A DNA stretch of 33,405 nt from an uncultured Prevotella sp. (GTDB taxonomy: Bacteria > Bacteroidota > Bacteroidia > Bacteroidales > Bacteroidaceae): positions 1-33,405 of the forward strand of contig CALUIJ010000163.1 in assembly GCA_944320675.1 (NCBI GenBank), in the 5' to 3' direction. Under the pieces are notes generated by a model, which was given only the letters and a program-made list of their open reading frames with translations, made no database searches and had not been told where the DNA came from. The translations under genes and the position numbers were made by a program. How positions within the stretch are numbered: the first letter of the stretch is position 1; every line of letters begins with the position of its first letter. This document shows positions 1 to 8,642 of this stretch, piece by piece.

Positions 1-122
1 TGGGGTAAGGGGATTTAATGCGTCTTTGTGGCGATTTTTGCTGCGTTGCACCCTCTTTTGCCACAGTGTCGCTACCTTTTTGACCTCTGTGTCATCTTAT
101 GAGGGCGGTTGCGGATTTGAGG
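1..122. other. Sequence of unknown origin abutting truncated comEC
   Basis: No recognisable gene. Read on the minus strand, the comEC frame ends here with a short non-ComEC tail (NPQPPS) and a stop at 97-99. Past the stop the same frame stays open for about 32 codons to the window edge, and a plus-strand frame is also open from the edge to about 138, but neither resembles a family I know. The lack of homology to the expected ComEC continuation suggests inserted or rearranged DNA, or an assembly join. The junction is placed near 115-125 only because that is where the protein stops looking like ComEC. Confidence 0.4.
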
Positions 123-1359
123 AAAGAAGGAAATAACAGGAGAAACGTCCGAAATAGAATGCCACCAAAGGGGCAACTCCCAACTGGGCCGACAATGAAA
201 CTACGGACATCTGCCAAATCCAATTGACAATGGGAACACTTCTCACCATTAACGGTAACAAACGATAAAACGGACGATAAAAGACAAGTATGAAAAATAC
301 TGAGACAAAAGACATCTGAAAACCCACATCATAAATGCAAAGAGGGTTGTCGACAAGAATAACCACGGCCGACACAGCCAATGCATTCAACGACACGTGA
401 TCACGATTCAACAGACTGACAAATGAATAAATAGAAAGCATTATGGCAGAACGCACCGCTGAAACTGGCATTCCAACGACAAACACATACGACCATATTG
501 CACAAACAATAAGAACTTGTGCCAACACGGCTCTTCTACGCCTCAGAAAAAGCAGCAACAACATGGTGTAAATTATGCTAAGATGCATGCCCGACAACGA
601 CAATACATGCAATGCGCCTGAAACAGAATAATCGTCGGTCAACTCTTTCGACATTGAAACACGTTCGCCCAGTGCCATTGCCGCCAACACCGCATAATCC
701 TGCCCATCCAGTCCCATTCGCTTAAAATGGTCCAACAACTTATTCCGAAACGCCAGCGCGGCGATTTTCGTCCGTTCAAAAACTGAAAGACTGCTTAAGT
801 CAACCCTCTCCGCATGCCAGTCATCAATATAAATAAACGTTGTCGCAGCAAAACCATGATGCAGCAGATAGGTACGATAATCGAAATCGGACTCAACGAA
901 ATTACGTGGTTTTTCCAACAAAGACAACACCCTAATCCCGTCGCCAGCTTTCAAGCCGCAGGCACGCTCATCACGAAATATACTTGCCTTAACCTTGAAA
1001 GGCCTACCCATGTCGGTAACAACAATATCGCATCTGACAATTTTTCCTGATACACTTGGCGAACTTACCAATACGCCTTCATACTCAATTTCATCATCAG
1101 GAAAATCAATATTCACCAAATCAAGCTTATGCGCGGTAAGACATCCACCTAAAAAAACAAAACTCACAAACAACATCACAGTTTGAGCAACTCCGTACTT
1201 TCCTAAAAACGCAGCAAAAACGGTTGAACAAAACAAAACCACGAACCATGTATGGACAGACACAACACCATAAAGGGCATTGCCTGCGATTATGCCCAAC
1301 ACAAGGAAAACAGCCAAACGCAATACAGGGAAAAGCTGGATTCGCCCATTCGTCTTCAT
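97..1359 (-). pseudogene. comEC: ComEC/Rec2-family DNA uptake channel, 3' truncated
   Basis: ComEC forms the inner-membrane channel that carries single-stranded DNA into the cell during natural transformation. The 420-residue product has hydrophobic segments at the N-terminus, a soluble stretch (about 70-200) like the DUF4131/OB region, and the start of the Competence domain with the signature HVLSLSGMHLS near residue 255, followed by several membrane helices. Bacteroidota homologues are usually about 650-700 residues. Here the protein stops after YFGRFSCYFLLSS and a short unrelated tail, so most later membrane helices are missing. The longer start at 1389 is rejected because it overlaps a -7 promoter box at 1387-1394; the ATG at 1359 is about 20 bases below the likely transcription start. 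The protein is probably non-functional unless the rest lies beyond a frameshift. Confidence 0.8.
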
Positions 1360-1386
1360 AGTATTCAAGATTATCTTTAGACTGTA

Positions 1387-1394
1387 CAAAGGTA
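1387..1394 (-). promoter_or_regulatory. Bacteroidota -7 box for comEC
   Basis: The minus strand reads TACCTTTG, an exact TAnnTTTG match, about 28 bases upstream of the ATG at 1359. No TTTG sits at the ideal 19-20 base distance, so only the -7 half is supported. Confidence 0.5.
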
Positions 1395-1456
1395 CGAAAT
1401 AATCTTATCAATTTTTCATTCCATTACAAATTATTGATACAATTCCCCTTTTAAAA

Positions 1457-1490
1457 CAAAAAAGCACGCCCTTATGCAAGAGCGTGCCTT
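1457..1490 (-). terminator. Rho-independent terminator after glgP
   Basis: The minus strand has GCACGC (1482-1487) and GCGTGC (1464-1469) around a 12-base loop, followed by a T-run (1457-1463). It lies between the glgP stop and the comEC start, so it separates the two units. Confidence 0.8.
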
Positions 1491-1526
1491 AGAAATAGTA
1501 TATGATTATTCCGTCAAATCATTGGT

Positions 1527-4082
1527 TTACAACCATTTAACATAACAGAAGTCCTGACGGTGGGGCAGATTCTCGTTCTTAGGATACATCCTGACACCCG
1601 TCTTATACGTACCGGCCTCTGAAGCCTCGACAACGGCCTCGAACGTGTAGAGGTTGCCTTCTTGTCCTACAAGTTTGAATGGGAATACGTTTGATATGCC
1701 TTCCTCGCCATTCTTGTCAGTAGTCACTGAAACAAACTCAAGACCGATGGCGTCGTTAAGTCCCTGCTCGTCGATTACAAACCTTATCTTATACTCAACG
1801 CCTGTTTCCATTCCGGTAGAAGGAAGATTTGACTCCTTCGACACTACGGTGATAGAATCCCAACGCTCGGCAACAGTCTCTTTCCACTGGGCTATGTCCT
1901 TGGCCAGACGGTTGTCGTCAGCCGAGAGCTTCTTGAAACGTGCAGCCTCCTTCGTATAGAACTTGCTGTAATAATCGTCAAGCTGGCGCTTCATCGTATA
2001 ATGCGGGGCGATTGTCGCGATAGAGTTCTTTATCACCCTTATCCAGCCTTCGCTATAGCCTTTTTGGTTCTTATTGTAATACAGAGGTATGATTTCGTTC
2101 TCAAGCAGGCCATAGATTGTAGCCGCGTCGAGCTGGTCCTGATAGCCTTGGTTCTTGTAAGTGCGCTTTTCGGTCAAGGCCCATCCTGCGCCCTCGCGGT
2201 AGCCTTCAAGCCACCAGCCGTCAAGCACGGAGAGGTTGACAACGCCGTTCATCTCGGCTTTCTCGCCCGACGTACCTGAAGCCTCGAGCGGACGTGTAGG
2301 CGTGTTCATCCAAATGTCGACGCCGGAAACAAGACGGCGGGCAAGCTGCATGTCGTAGTCCTCGAGGAAGATTATCTTACCGAGGAACTCAGGGCGTTGG
2401 CTTATCTCGAATATCTTCTTGATAAGACCCTGTCCCGCCCCGTCTGCCGGGTGAGCCTTTCCTGCAAAGAGGAACTGCACAGGATGCTCGGGATTGTTGA
2501 CGATCTTAGCCAAACGGTCGAGATCGGTGAAGAGCAAATGTGCGCGCTTGTATGTGGCGAAACGGCGGCAGAAGCCTATCATCAGGGCATTGGGATTAAT
2601 CTTCTCCAGCAACGACACTACACGTGCGGGATCACCTTGGTTCTTCAGCCATGTCTCGCGGAACTTGTCGCGGATGTAGTCTGTCAACTTCTTCTTCAAA
2701 GCCATGCGCGTGTCCCAAATCACATCGTCAGGCACATTATAAATGGCATGCCATATCTGCTCGTTGCTTTGGTCGGCCATGAAAGAATTATCGAAATACT
2801 GGGCGTAAAGCTTGCGCCACTCAGTAGCGGCCCATGTCGGGAAGTGAACTCCGTTGGTTACATAGCCTACATGGTTCTCTTCCGGATAATAACCTTTCCA
2901 GATACCTGAGAACATCTTCTGGCTTACCCAACCGTGCAACTTGCTCACGCCGTTGACTTCCTGGCACGTATTGCAGGCGAACGTAGACATGCAGAACTTC
3001 TCGTTGTGGTCATCGGGATTGGTGCGTCCCATGCCGATGAACTCGTCCCAGCTAATGCCAAGAACGGAAGGATAGCCGCCCATGTACTTGCCGAAGAGTC
3101 CTTCGTCGAAATAGTCGTGACCAGCCGGTACGGGCGTATGCACAGTATAGAGTGAAGAAGCGCGCACGAGCTCGAGAGCTTGGTTAAAGGTAAGTCCGCC
3201 CTGAACGTAGTCACAAAGGCGCTGCAGGTTGCAAAGTGCGGCATGTCCCTCGTTGCAATGGTAAACGTCTTTGGTTATTCCAAGTTTCTTCAACGTAAGA
3301 ATGCCACCGATGCCAAGAAGGATCTCCTGCTTAAGACGGTTCTCCCAGTCGCCGCCGTAAAGTGAGTGGGTTATCGGCTTGTCGAAGTCCGAGTTCATCT
3401 CATTGTCGGTATCGAGCAGATACAGCTTGATACGGCCTACGTTGACGCGCCACACGTATGCGTGCACCTGATAGTTGACATAAGGAACATCGACCACAAG
3501 CGGTTTGCCGTCAGCATCGAGCTGGCGCTCTATCGGCAGCGAGTTGAAGTTCTGAGCCTCGTAGTTGGCTATCTGCTGTCCGTCCATGCTGAGCGACTGC
3601 TTGAAATAGCCATACCTGTAAAGGAAGCCTACGGCGCACATGTCAACATTGCTGTCCGACGCTTCCTTAAGGTAGTCGCCGGCCAGCATGCCGAGGCCGC
3701 CAGAATATATTTTCAATACTTGGTTGATGCCGTACTCCATGCTGAAGTAAGCCACCGACGGACGCTTATTGTCGGGCTTGACGTCCATGTACTTCCTGAA
3801 CAAGGAGTAAACATCCTTCACTTTCTTCATTATGGCTTTGTCGCGGACGATTTCCTCCTTGCGGTCGTAGCTCAGGCGTTCGAGCAAAAGGACGGGATTG
3901 TGTCCCACCTCTTCATAAAGTTGCTCGTCGAGGGCGCGCCACAAGTCACGTGCCTCGTAGTTCCAAGCCCACCACATGTTATGGGCAAGCTCGTCCAAAC
4001 ATTTCAGTTGTTCGGGCAATCTTGACTTCACCGTCACTTCCCTCCATTGAGGGGCATTGACATAATCAGCTTTAATTTTCAT
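1527..4082 (-). CDS. glgP: Alpha-glucan (glycogen) phosphorylase, GT35, DUF3417 type
   Basis: Releases glucose-1-phosphate from the non-reducing ends of glycogen or maltodextrin in the cytoplasm, using pyridoxal phosphate. The 851-residue protein begins with a DUF3417-like region ([17 protein letters not shown] near 32-48), has YFSMEYGI near 111, and carries [14 protein letters not shown], where the lysine corresponds to the PLP-binding lysine of this phosphorylase subgroup. About 100 C-terminal residues form a beta-rich extension after the catalytic domain. The ATG at 4082 is the natural start. It follows the GT3 glycogen synthase with an 85-base gap and no terminator, so the two are probably co-transcribed, pairing synthesis with breakdown. 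The family call is confident; the preferred glucan length is not visible. Confidence 0.95.
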   Translation of the reverse strand: MKIKADYVNAPQWREVTVKSRLPEQLKCLDELAHNMWWAWNYEARDLWRALDEQLYEEVGHNPVLLLERLSYDRKEEIVRDKAIMKKVKDVYSLFRKYMDVKPDNKRPSVAYFSMEYGINQVLKIYSGGLGMLAGDYLKEASDSNVDMCAVGFLYRYGYFKQSLSMDGQQIANYEAQNFNSLPIERQLDADGKPLVVDVPYVNYQVHAYVWRVNVGRIKLYLLDTDNEMNSDFDKPITHSLYGGDWENRLKQEILLGIGGILTLKKLGITKDVYHCNEGHAALCNLQRLCDYVQGGLTFNQALELVRASSLYTVHTPVPAGHDYFDEGLFGKYMGGYPSVLGISWDEFIGMGRTNPDDHNEKFCMSTFACNTCQEVNGVSKLHGWVSQKMFSGIWKGYYPEENHVGYVTNGVHFPTWAATEWRKLYAQYFDNSFMADQSNEQIWHAIYNVPDDVIWDTRMALKKKLTDYIRDKFRETWLKNQGDPARVVSLLEKINPNALMIGFCRRFATYKRAHLLFTDLDRLAKIVNNPEHPVQFLFAGKAHPADGAGQGLIKKIFEISQRPEFLGKIIFLEDYDMQLARRLVSGVDIWMNTPTRPLEASGTSGEKAEMNGVVNLSVLDGWWLEGYREGAGWALTEKRTYKNQGYQDQLDAATIYGLLENEIIPLYYNKNQKGYSEGWIRVIKNSIATIAPHYTMKRQLDDYYSKFYTKEAARFKKLSADDNRLAKDIAQWKETVAERWDSITVVSKESNLPSTGMETGVEYKIRFVIDEQGLNDAIGLEFVSVTTDKNGEEGISNVFPFKLVGQEGNLYTFEAVVEASEAGTYKTGVRMYPKNENLPHRQDFCYVKWL

Positions 4083-4167
4083 AATCTATTCTTAGGTTCT
4101 AAATTATTCCAAAATAAAACAAATCCGATAAATATTTAATCAAAGCAAAAATCCTGATTAACACGCC

Positions 4168-5835
4168 TTATTTCCCGGCTGAGACACGCTCTTCCGCACG
4201 GCGCAGCGCAAAATCATAAGCCTGGTAGTAATACTTGATGAAATTACTCCAAAGGGCTTTGCGCGAAAGCTTCTCGGCATTGGCGCGCGACTTCTTCACC
4301 TCGGCCGGAGTGAAGTTTGAATATTCGGCCACGGTGTCCTTTATCCTGTCGGCAACTTCCGAATAGTTGTAGTCAGTACGGTGAACCACTTTTACACCGT
4401 CGATAATCTCGCCCTGGCGGCCTATCTCCGAATTAGCCCACAGCCCGAAGCCGGCCAAGTCAGACGTAATGCACGGCACCTTGAAAGCGATGGCCTCCAG
4501 CGGCGTGTATCCCCAAGGCTCGTAATAAGAAGGATAAATACACATGTCGTTGCCGAGTACGAGGTCGTAATACTTCATATTGAAAATGCCGTCGTCGCCG
4601 TTGAGATAGCACGGCAGGAACACCAGCTTGACGTTGTCGTCCTTGCGGTTCTGCATGTCAAGATGCTTCATCATGTCGAGCACGTTGTCGTGGCTCATGT
4701 TGTGGAGCCAATGGGTGATCATCGGGACATGCAGCGGAGTGTCATACTTTCCGCCGGCCTTCAACCTGTCTATCAAGTCCTGGCGGGGTTCGCCCACCCA
4801 GCCGGGCACTTCGATAAAGGCAAGTATCTTCTTGCTCAGCCTGTTGTCGCGTTGCAAGCGGTTCATGGCCTCGATGTAAACATCGACACCCTTGTTCCTG
4901 AACTCGTAACGGCCGCTCGTAGATACTATCAGCGTGTTGTCGTCGTCAAACTCGACACCGAGCAAGGCGTTGGCAACGTCGAATATACGCTTGCGCGCGG
5001 CGTTGCGCTTGCGCGTGAACTGGGCACCTTTTGGCACGAAATCGTTCTCAAAGCCGTTCGGCAAGACAAAATCGACAGGTTTGTCAAGAAGTTCCTTGCA
5101 CTCGTTTGCCGTGATTTCGCTTACCGTCGTGAAGCAATCGACATACTTGGCCGTCTGCTTCTCTATCGAGTGCTTGCTCTGCATGTTAAGCTCTCCGGCC
5201 ATTTGGTCGCCGTTGTATGCGAACAAGTAGTCGTACAGAGGCTTGTTGTTGCCGGCGATGCTGCGGCCGATACTCGTGGCATGGGTGGTGAACAGCGTGG
5301 CCACCTGCGGCAGCTTGTGGTTGACATACAGCAGGCCGAGCCCCGTCATCCACTCATTGCCATGGTAAACCACCCTCTTCGACCCGTCCAAATAGAAGTT
5401 GTAGAAACTCTCAACCACCTTGGCCGCGCCGTAAGAGAACATCGAAGCTTCATCGTAATCGCCGTATGCGTGAAGGCTGTCTACGCCGTAAAGTTCCCAC
5501 AGACGGGTGTAAATATCATTCTTGTCCTTATAATACACGCTGAAATCAACCAATACGGCGACCGGCCGGCCGGGCACGTTCCAACGCCCCACCCTGACGG
5601 CAAGCCCTTCGGCAGCGGCCTGCCTCCTCCATTCCTTAAAAAGAGCCTTGTCCTCATTGAAATACAAGCCGTTGGCCTCAGCCAAATCCGGGCCGATGAA
5701 TATAATCTTGTCTCTAAATGCTTCCTGTAAAGTTTTTGCGCGTGTTGAAAGAACCGTATATATTCCTCCAACTTTATTGCATACTTCCCAACTCGATTCA
5801 AATATATAATCGGGTGATAATAATCCTGTTACCAT
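4168..5835 (-). CDS. Glycogen synthase, GT3 (eukaryote-like) family
   Basis: Transfers glucose from a nucleotide sugar (UDP-glucose in characterised GT3 enzymes) to a growing alpha-1,4-glucan. The 555-residue product starts with a typical GT3 block, FESSWEVCNKVGGIYTV at about 12-28, which contacts the donor. It contains TTHATSIGR and the C-terminal YPSYYEPWGYTPLEA block with the two spaced glutamates of GT-B retaining enzymes. It is about 150 residues shorter than animal and yeast glycogen synthases, whose extra parts are regulatory. I chose the ATG at 5835 (MVTGLLSPDY) because the longer start at 5883 lies upstream of a -7 box at 5861-5868 and adds an unrelated tail. First gene of a pair with glgP. 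GT3 rather than the usual bacterial GT5 GlgA is a Bacteroidota trait. Confidence 0.93.
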   Translation of the reverse strand: MVTGLLSPDYIFESSWEVCNKVGGIYTVLSTRAKTLQEAFRDKIIFIGPDLAEANGLYFNEDKALFKEWRRQAAAEGLAVRVGRWNVPGRPVAVLVDFSVYYKDKNDIYTRLWELYGVDSLHAYGDYDEASMFSYGAAKVVESFYNFYLDGSKRVVYHGNEWMTGLGLLYVNHKLPQVATLFTTHATSIGRSIAGNNKPLYDYLFAYNGDQMAGELNMQSKHSIEKQTAKYVDCFTTVSEITANECKELLDKPVDFVLPNGFENDFVPKGAQFTRKRNAARKRIFDVANALLGVEFDDDNTLIVSTSGRYEFRNKGVDVYIEAMNRLQRDNRLSKKILAFIEVPGWVGEPRQDLIDRLKAGGKYDTPLHVPMITHWLHNMSHDNVLDMMKHLDMQNRKDDNVKLVFLPCYLNGDDGIFNMKYYDLVLGNDMCIYPSYYEPWGYTPLEAIAFKVPCITSDLAGFGLWANSEIGRQGEIIDGVKVVHRTDYNYSEVADRIKDTVAEYSNFTPAEVKKSRANAEKLSRKALWSNFIKYYYQAYDFALRRAEERVSAGK

Positions 5836-5860
5836 TCGTTCGTAATAAATAAAAACGGTG

Positions 5861-5868
5861 CAAAGGTA
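5861..5868 (-). promoter_or_regulatory. -7 box for the glycogen synthase-glgP operon
   Basis: The minus strand reads TACCTTTG, exact for TAnnTTTG, 25 bases upstream of the ATG at 5835. The nearest upstream TTTG is at 5883-5886, only 14 bases away, so the -33 element is not ideal. Confidence 0.55.
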
Positions 5869-6094
5869 ATAAAAAATCCACACAAATCATGTTACATCAT
5901 TGTATAAATTTTCTTTATCGCCGTGTTTTATTGATTTACGTAAACCGCATGGGCGACGCCCCGGCCGTTTCCAGGCTGATTCAAAAAACGAGCACATACA
6001 GCCATTGAATAATAATGCCATAGGAAGAAATTCGCCGCCGATTTCCGGTAAGCGTGCAACAGCCTGACAATCAGCACGATAAGGGCAATAACGC

Positions 6095-6175
6095 AAAAGG
6101 TGGTGTTTCAAGGTGCGATAAACGGTCTTTCGGACTCCGTTTTGCCGTCTTTCGCATCATAAAACACCACCTTTT
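6095..6175 (-). terminator. Long nested hairpin, likely terminator of the acid-sugar operon
   Basis: Outer arms AAAAGGTGGTGTTT (6095-6108) and AAACACCACCTTTT (6162-6175) are perfectly complementary over 14 bases. Inside them AAACGG (6120-6125) pairs with CCGTTT (6137-6142). It lies about 60 bases past the kinase stop on the minus strand, with a short T-run on each strand. The 81-base span is larger than a minimal terminator. Confidence 0.6.
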
Positions 6176-6232
6176 AAAAACTGTGTTTTTTGATATCCGA
6201 GTTTCCCCCTTACCAACCACGGAGACAACACG

Positions 6233-7366
6233 TCACAAGATGTCACCCCAAGGATAGCTGCCCGGTTTCAACACTACCTCCGTACATCCGTTGGTCATGC
6301 CGACCACGCCCGGAGCGTACTCGCACTTAAGCCTGAAACCGAGCCAACCAAGGCGGCTGATTATGGCGTAAGCCGTCGATCCGCCTTCGATTATCAGCAG
6401 TCCGGGACGTTGCACCCGGGTCATGGCTTCTACGGCTTCGGCCATCACGCTCCTTAACCTGACTGCGTACTCCGGGCCGCCGTTTTCCCTTTCGCCTATG
6501 GAAACGGCGACTGACTTATGCTCGCGGTACAGACTTGCAAGCGACGAAATCCAACCGTCGGCAGGCTTTCCGCCGAACACGTCGTCGGGCATTACGGCGG
6601 CATACGTGCCTGAGGCCTTGGCGAACGGCCGTCCCGATATGTCGCTGCTCTGCGTGCTTCCGCATACGACGATTGAATATTCCTTTGGCGTTATCCGCAA
6701 AACGTCGTGCCTTGCGGTGCCGACAACCGGATATGTCCCGGCAAGCAATGCGTTGAAAAAATCAGCTCCGCCGGCAAGCACGCGATTACCGCCGGCCTTC
6801 AGCAATTGCTTCCCGATGTCGTCTTGGCACGCCGCTTCAGCCACGTATATGCGTCCGGCCTCCTCCGGCATCGGCGCGTCCAACGCCAACACGTCGGCCT
6901 TACCGCCAAGAATGTCCTTAACCGACGACGTAAGTATTGGAAATTCAGGGTCGTAATTAAACGGCGTGCGGTCTATCGGGGTTCCGTTTATATAATAAGT
7001 ACCATTCTTTATTATCCTTCCCCTCGACGGGTTTTGAGGCAGAAGCAATGCGCCTGCGAACCCCATAACGCCCATAACCGCGTCAAGTTCGGCGACGACA
7101 TGCCCGCGCAAGACCGAATCCGTCTTCTTGAAAATGACATTTCCGTTTTTGCCAAGACGCTTGGCTATCCCGCTGACCGTGCCGACAGCAACGCTCTCGC
7201 TGCCCGAACGGGTGTCTGTCGCTATCACCCAAACGTCGGTGGACCGAGGTATGTCGGCGTAGCCCATCGTAAGCATTACGCTTAAACCAAACTTCAGGGC
7301 CGCCCCGGCTATCTCCGCCGCCCCCGTTATATCGTCGGCAATAACTATTATCATACCCTTTCGCAT
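6233..7366 (-). CDS. DUF1537 four-carbon acid sugar kinase
   Basis: DUF1537 kinases phosphorylate four-carbon sugar acids (D- or L-threonate, D-erythronate, 3-oxo-tetronates) at O4 before PdxA2- or aldolase-type enzymes act. The N-terminal domain shows IVIADDITGAAEIAG (about 8-21) and the substrate loop FKKTDSVLRG (79-88). The C-terminal nucleotide-binding part shows IIEGGSTAYAI and a final LKPGSYPWGD. At 377 residues it is shorter than the usual 410-470. The start could be 7366 or the ATG four codons later (7354), which begins at MIIVIADDITG like most homologues and has a purine-rich stretch before it. It is last of five collinear minus-strand genes, next to its usual partner PdxA2. The exact substrate cannot be read from sequence. 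Confidence 0.9.
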   Translation of the reverse strand: MRKGMIIVIADDITGAAEIAGAALKFGLSVMLTMGYADIPRSTDVWVIATDTRSGSESVAVGTVSGIAKRLGKNGNVIFKKTDSVLRGHVVAELDAVMGVMGFAGALLLPQNPSRGRIIKNGTYYINGTPIDRTPFNYDPEFPILTSSVKDILGGKADVLALDAPMPEEAGRIYVAEAACQDDIGKQLLKAGGNRVLAGGADFFNALLAGTYPVVGTARHDVLRITPKEYSIVVCGSTQSSDISGRPFAKASGTYAAVMPDDVFGGKPADGWISSLASLYREHKSVAVSIGERENGGPEYAVRLRSVMAEAVEAMTRVQRPGLLIIEGGSTAYAIISRLGWLGFRLKCEYAPGVVGMTNGCTEVVLKPGSYPWGDIL

Positions 7367-7432
7367 TAAAATTAAACAGGTGGCAATAATTAACGGACAT
7401 GTTTACGAGTTTGTTTTTTCGAGTGACTCTCA

Positions 7433-7478
7433 CAAGTCGAATAAGCCGCAATGCCGGCATTGCTGTTGACGTGACTTG
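7433..7478. repeat. Symmetric nested palindrome between pdxA2 and the kinase gene
   Basis: A 14-base perfect palindrome CAATGCCGGCATTG (7449-7462) is flanked by CAAGTC (7433-7438) and GACTTG (7473-7478), each exactly 10 bases away. It lies in the 202-base gap between two genes of the same operon and has no T-run, so it is not a classic terminator. It could be a processing or stability hairpin, or an operator for a dimeric regulator. Confidence 0.6.
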
Positions 7479-7568
7479 ACGGAACAGCAAAAACAATCCG
7501 TATGGATAATCACTTAAAATATATGTCCATTAATTATCGGCACCTGTCTAACGGCTAACTATTTATTC

Positions 7569-8597
7569 TTAATTCATTTTGCTTTTCGCCATACGTGTGG
7601 CATAGTCGATTGACAGCAGCATCGCGTCGGGACTTGCCACGCCTTTTCCTGCAACGTCGAACGCCGTACCGTGGTCGACCGAAACCCTTATGATCGGCAA
7701 TCCGAGTGTTATGTTCACCCCTTTGGCGCTCTCCATCTTGCCTGTTTCCTTGTTCCAGTTGAATCCGACAACCTTGAACGGTATGTGCCCTTGGTCGTGA
7801 TACATAGCCACGCATCCGTCATACTTGCCGCATTTTGCCTTGGCGAAAAGAGTGTCGGGCGGCACAGGGCCGTCCACATCGTATCCCTTAGCCTTTAAAT
7901 CCTCTACCGCCGGTATTATCTCTTCCTTCTCTTCGTGGCCGAACAAGCCGTTGTCGCTTGCGTGAGGGTTCAGTCCGGCAATGCCGATGTGCGGACGCTC
8001 GATGCCGAACTGGCGGCATGCGTCGATGATAAGCTCCGTCACGTCCATTATGCGCTGCTTCTTCACCAAGTCGCAAGCCTGGCGCAAAGGCACGTGTGTT
8101 GACACGTGGATTACGCGCATGAAGTCGTCGGCCAGGAGCATGGCATACTTCTTCGTGCCGGTATAATGCGCGTATATCTCGGTATGTCCGTCGAAATGAT
8201 GTCCGGCCAAATTGAGAGCCTCCTTGTTCAACGGAGCCGTCACAGTGCCGTCAACCTGCTTGTCCATAGCCAGCTCGATAGCCTTCACCACCGCCTTGAA
8301 CGCAGCATCGCCGCACTGTGCGGCCACTTCTCCCTGCTTGAACGCCTGCATGTCTATGCAATGAAGGTCGTAAACGTCAATCGTTCCATATTGGAATTTA
8401 GCGTCTTTCACGTCAGTCACGGCGTTTACCGACAGTCCGCTTCCGGCCTGACGGGCCGCAAACTCCATTACGGCGGCGTCGCCTGTCACTATCGGATTAC
8501 ACTTCTCGTAAGTCTCCTTCAGGCTCAAGGCCTTTATTATTATCTCCGGCCCTATGCCCGCAGGGTCGCCCATTGTTATTGCAAGTATCGGTTTCAT
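7569..8597 (-). CDS. pdxA2: PdxA2-type 4-phospho-acid-sugar dehydrogenase
   Basis: The PdxA superfamily oxidises the 3-hydroxyl of 4-phosphorylated hydroxy acids with NAD and decarboxylates them. PdxA2 members next to DUF1537 kinases make dihydroxyacetone phosphate from 4-phospho-threonate or -erythronate. The product (342 residues from MKPILAITMGDPAGIGPE) has metal-site histidines in STH (H168), NPH (H212) and YHDQGH (H267), aligned with E. coli PdxA H166/H211/H266, plus the VSVDHGTAFD block. The ATG at 8597 matches family starts; an upstream ATG at 8627 adds ten unconserved residues. A role in vitamin B6 synthesis is possible for the family, but the kinase and transporter neighbours favour acid-sugar catabolism. 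Confidence 0.9.
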   Translation of the reverse strand: MKPILAITMGDPAGIGPEIIIKALSLKETYEKCNPIVTGDAAVMEFAARQAGSGLSVNAVTDVKDAKFQYGTIDVYDLHCIDMQAFKQGEVAAQCGDAAFKAVVKAIELAMDKQVDGTVTAPLNKEALNLAGHHFDGHTEIYAHYTGTKKYAMLLADDFMRVIHVSTHVPLRQACDLVKKQRIMDVTELIIDACRQFGIERPHIGIAGLNPHASDNGLFGHEEKEEIIPAVEDLKAKGYDVDGPVPPDTLFAKAKCGKYDGCVAMYHDQGHIPFKVVGFNWNKETGKMESAKGVNITLGLPIIRVSVDHGTAFDVAGKGVASPDAMLLSIDYATRMAKSKMN

Positions 8598-8642
8598 CAT
8601 TTTGCTAATTAAGTTCTTAACCTTCAAATCTTAACTCATTAC

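Larger units (their letters stand above)
5836..6232. other. Gene-free spacer between the acid-sugar operon and glycogen synthase
   Basis: About 400 bases without a convincing gene. It holds the promoter box of the glycogen synthase gene, a small GGGCGACGCCC palindrome near 5952 and the long palindrome at 6095-6175. A 74-codon minus-strand frame in it has no protein-like features. Confidence 0.6.

Noticed and set aside
3366-4025. 219-codon plus-strand frame opposite glgP
   Set aside because: Antisense shadow with biased V/H/L composition and no family resemblance.
4381-5730. Long 449-codon open frame on the plus strand opposite glycogen synthase
   Set aside because: It is exactly antisense to a clear GT3 enzyme, its protein is rich in V, H, L and R without domains, and it reflects codon bias of the real gene.
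5836-5883. Longer N-terminus for glycogen synthase starting at 5883
   Set aside because: It would start upstream of the -7 box at 5861-5868, so these codons are not expected in the mRNA; the added residues are not GT3-like.
5887-6111. 74-codon minus-strand frame in the spacer before glycogen synthase
   Set aside because: No hydrophobic pattern, motif or ribosome site; it runs into the long palindrome region.
7569-8597. PdxA for vitamin B6 synthesis
   Set aside because: Adjacent DUF1537 kinase, symporter and ADH fit catabolism; no other B6 genes are nearby. Not fully excluded.
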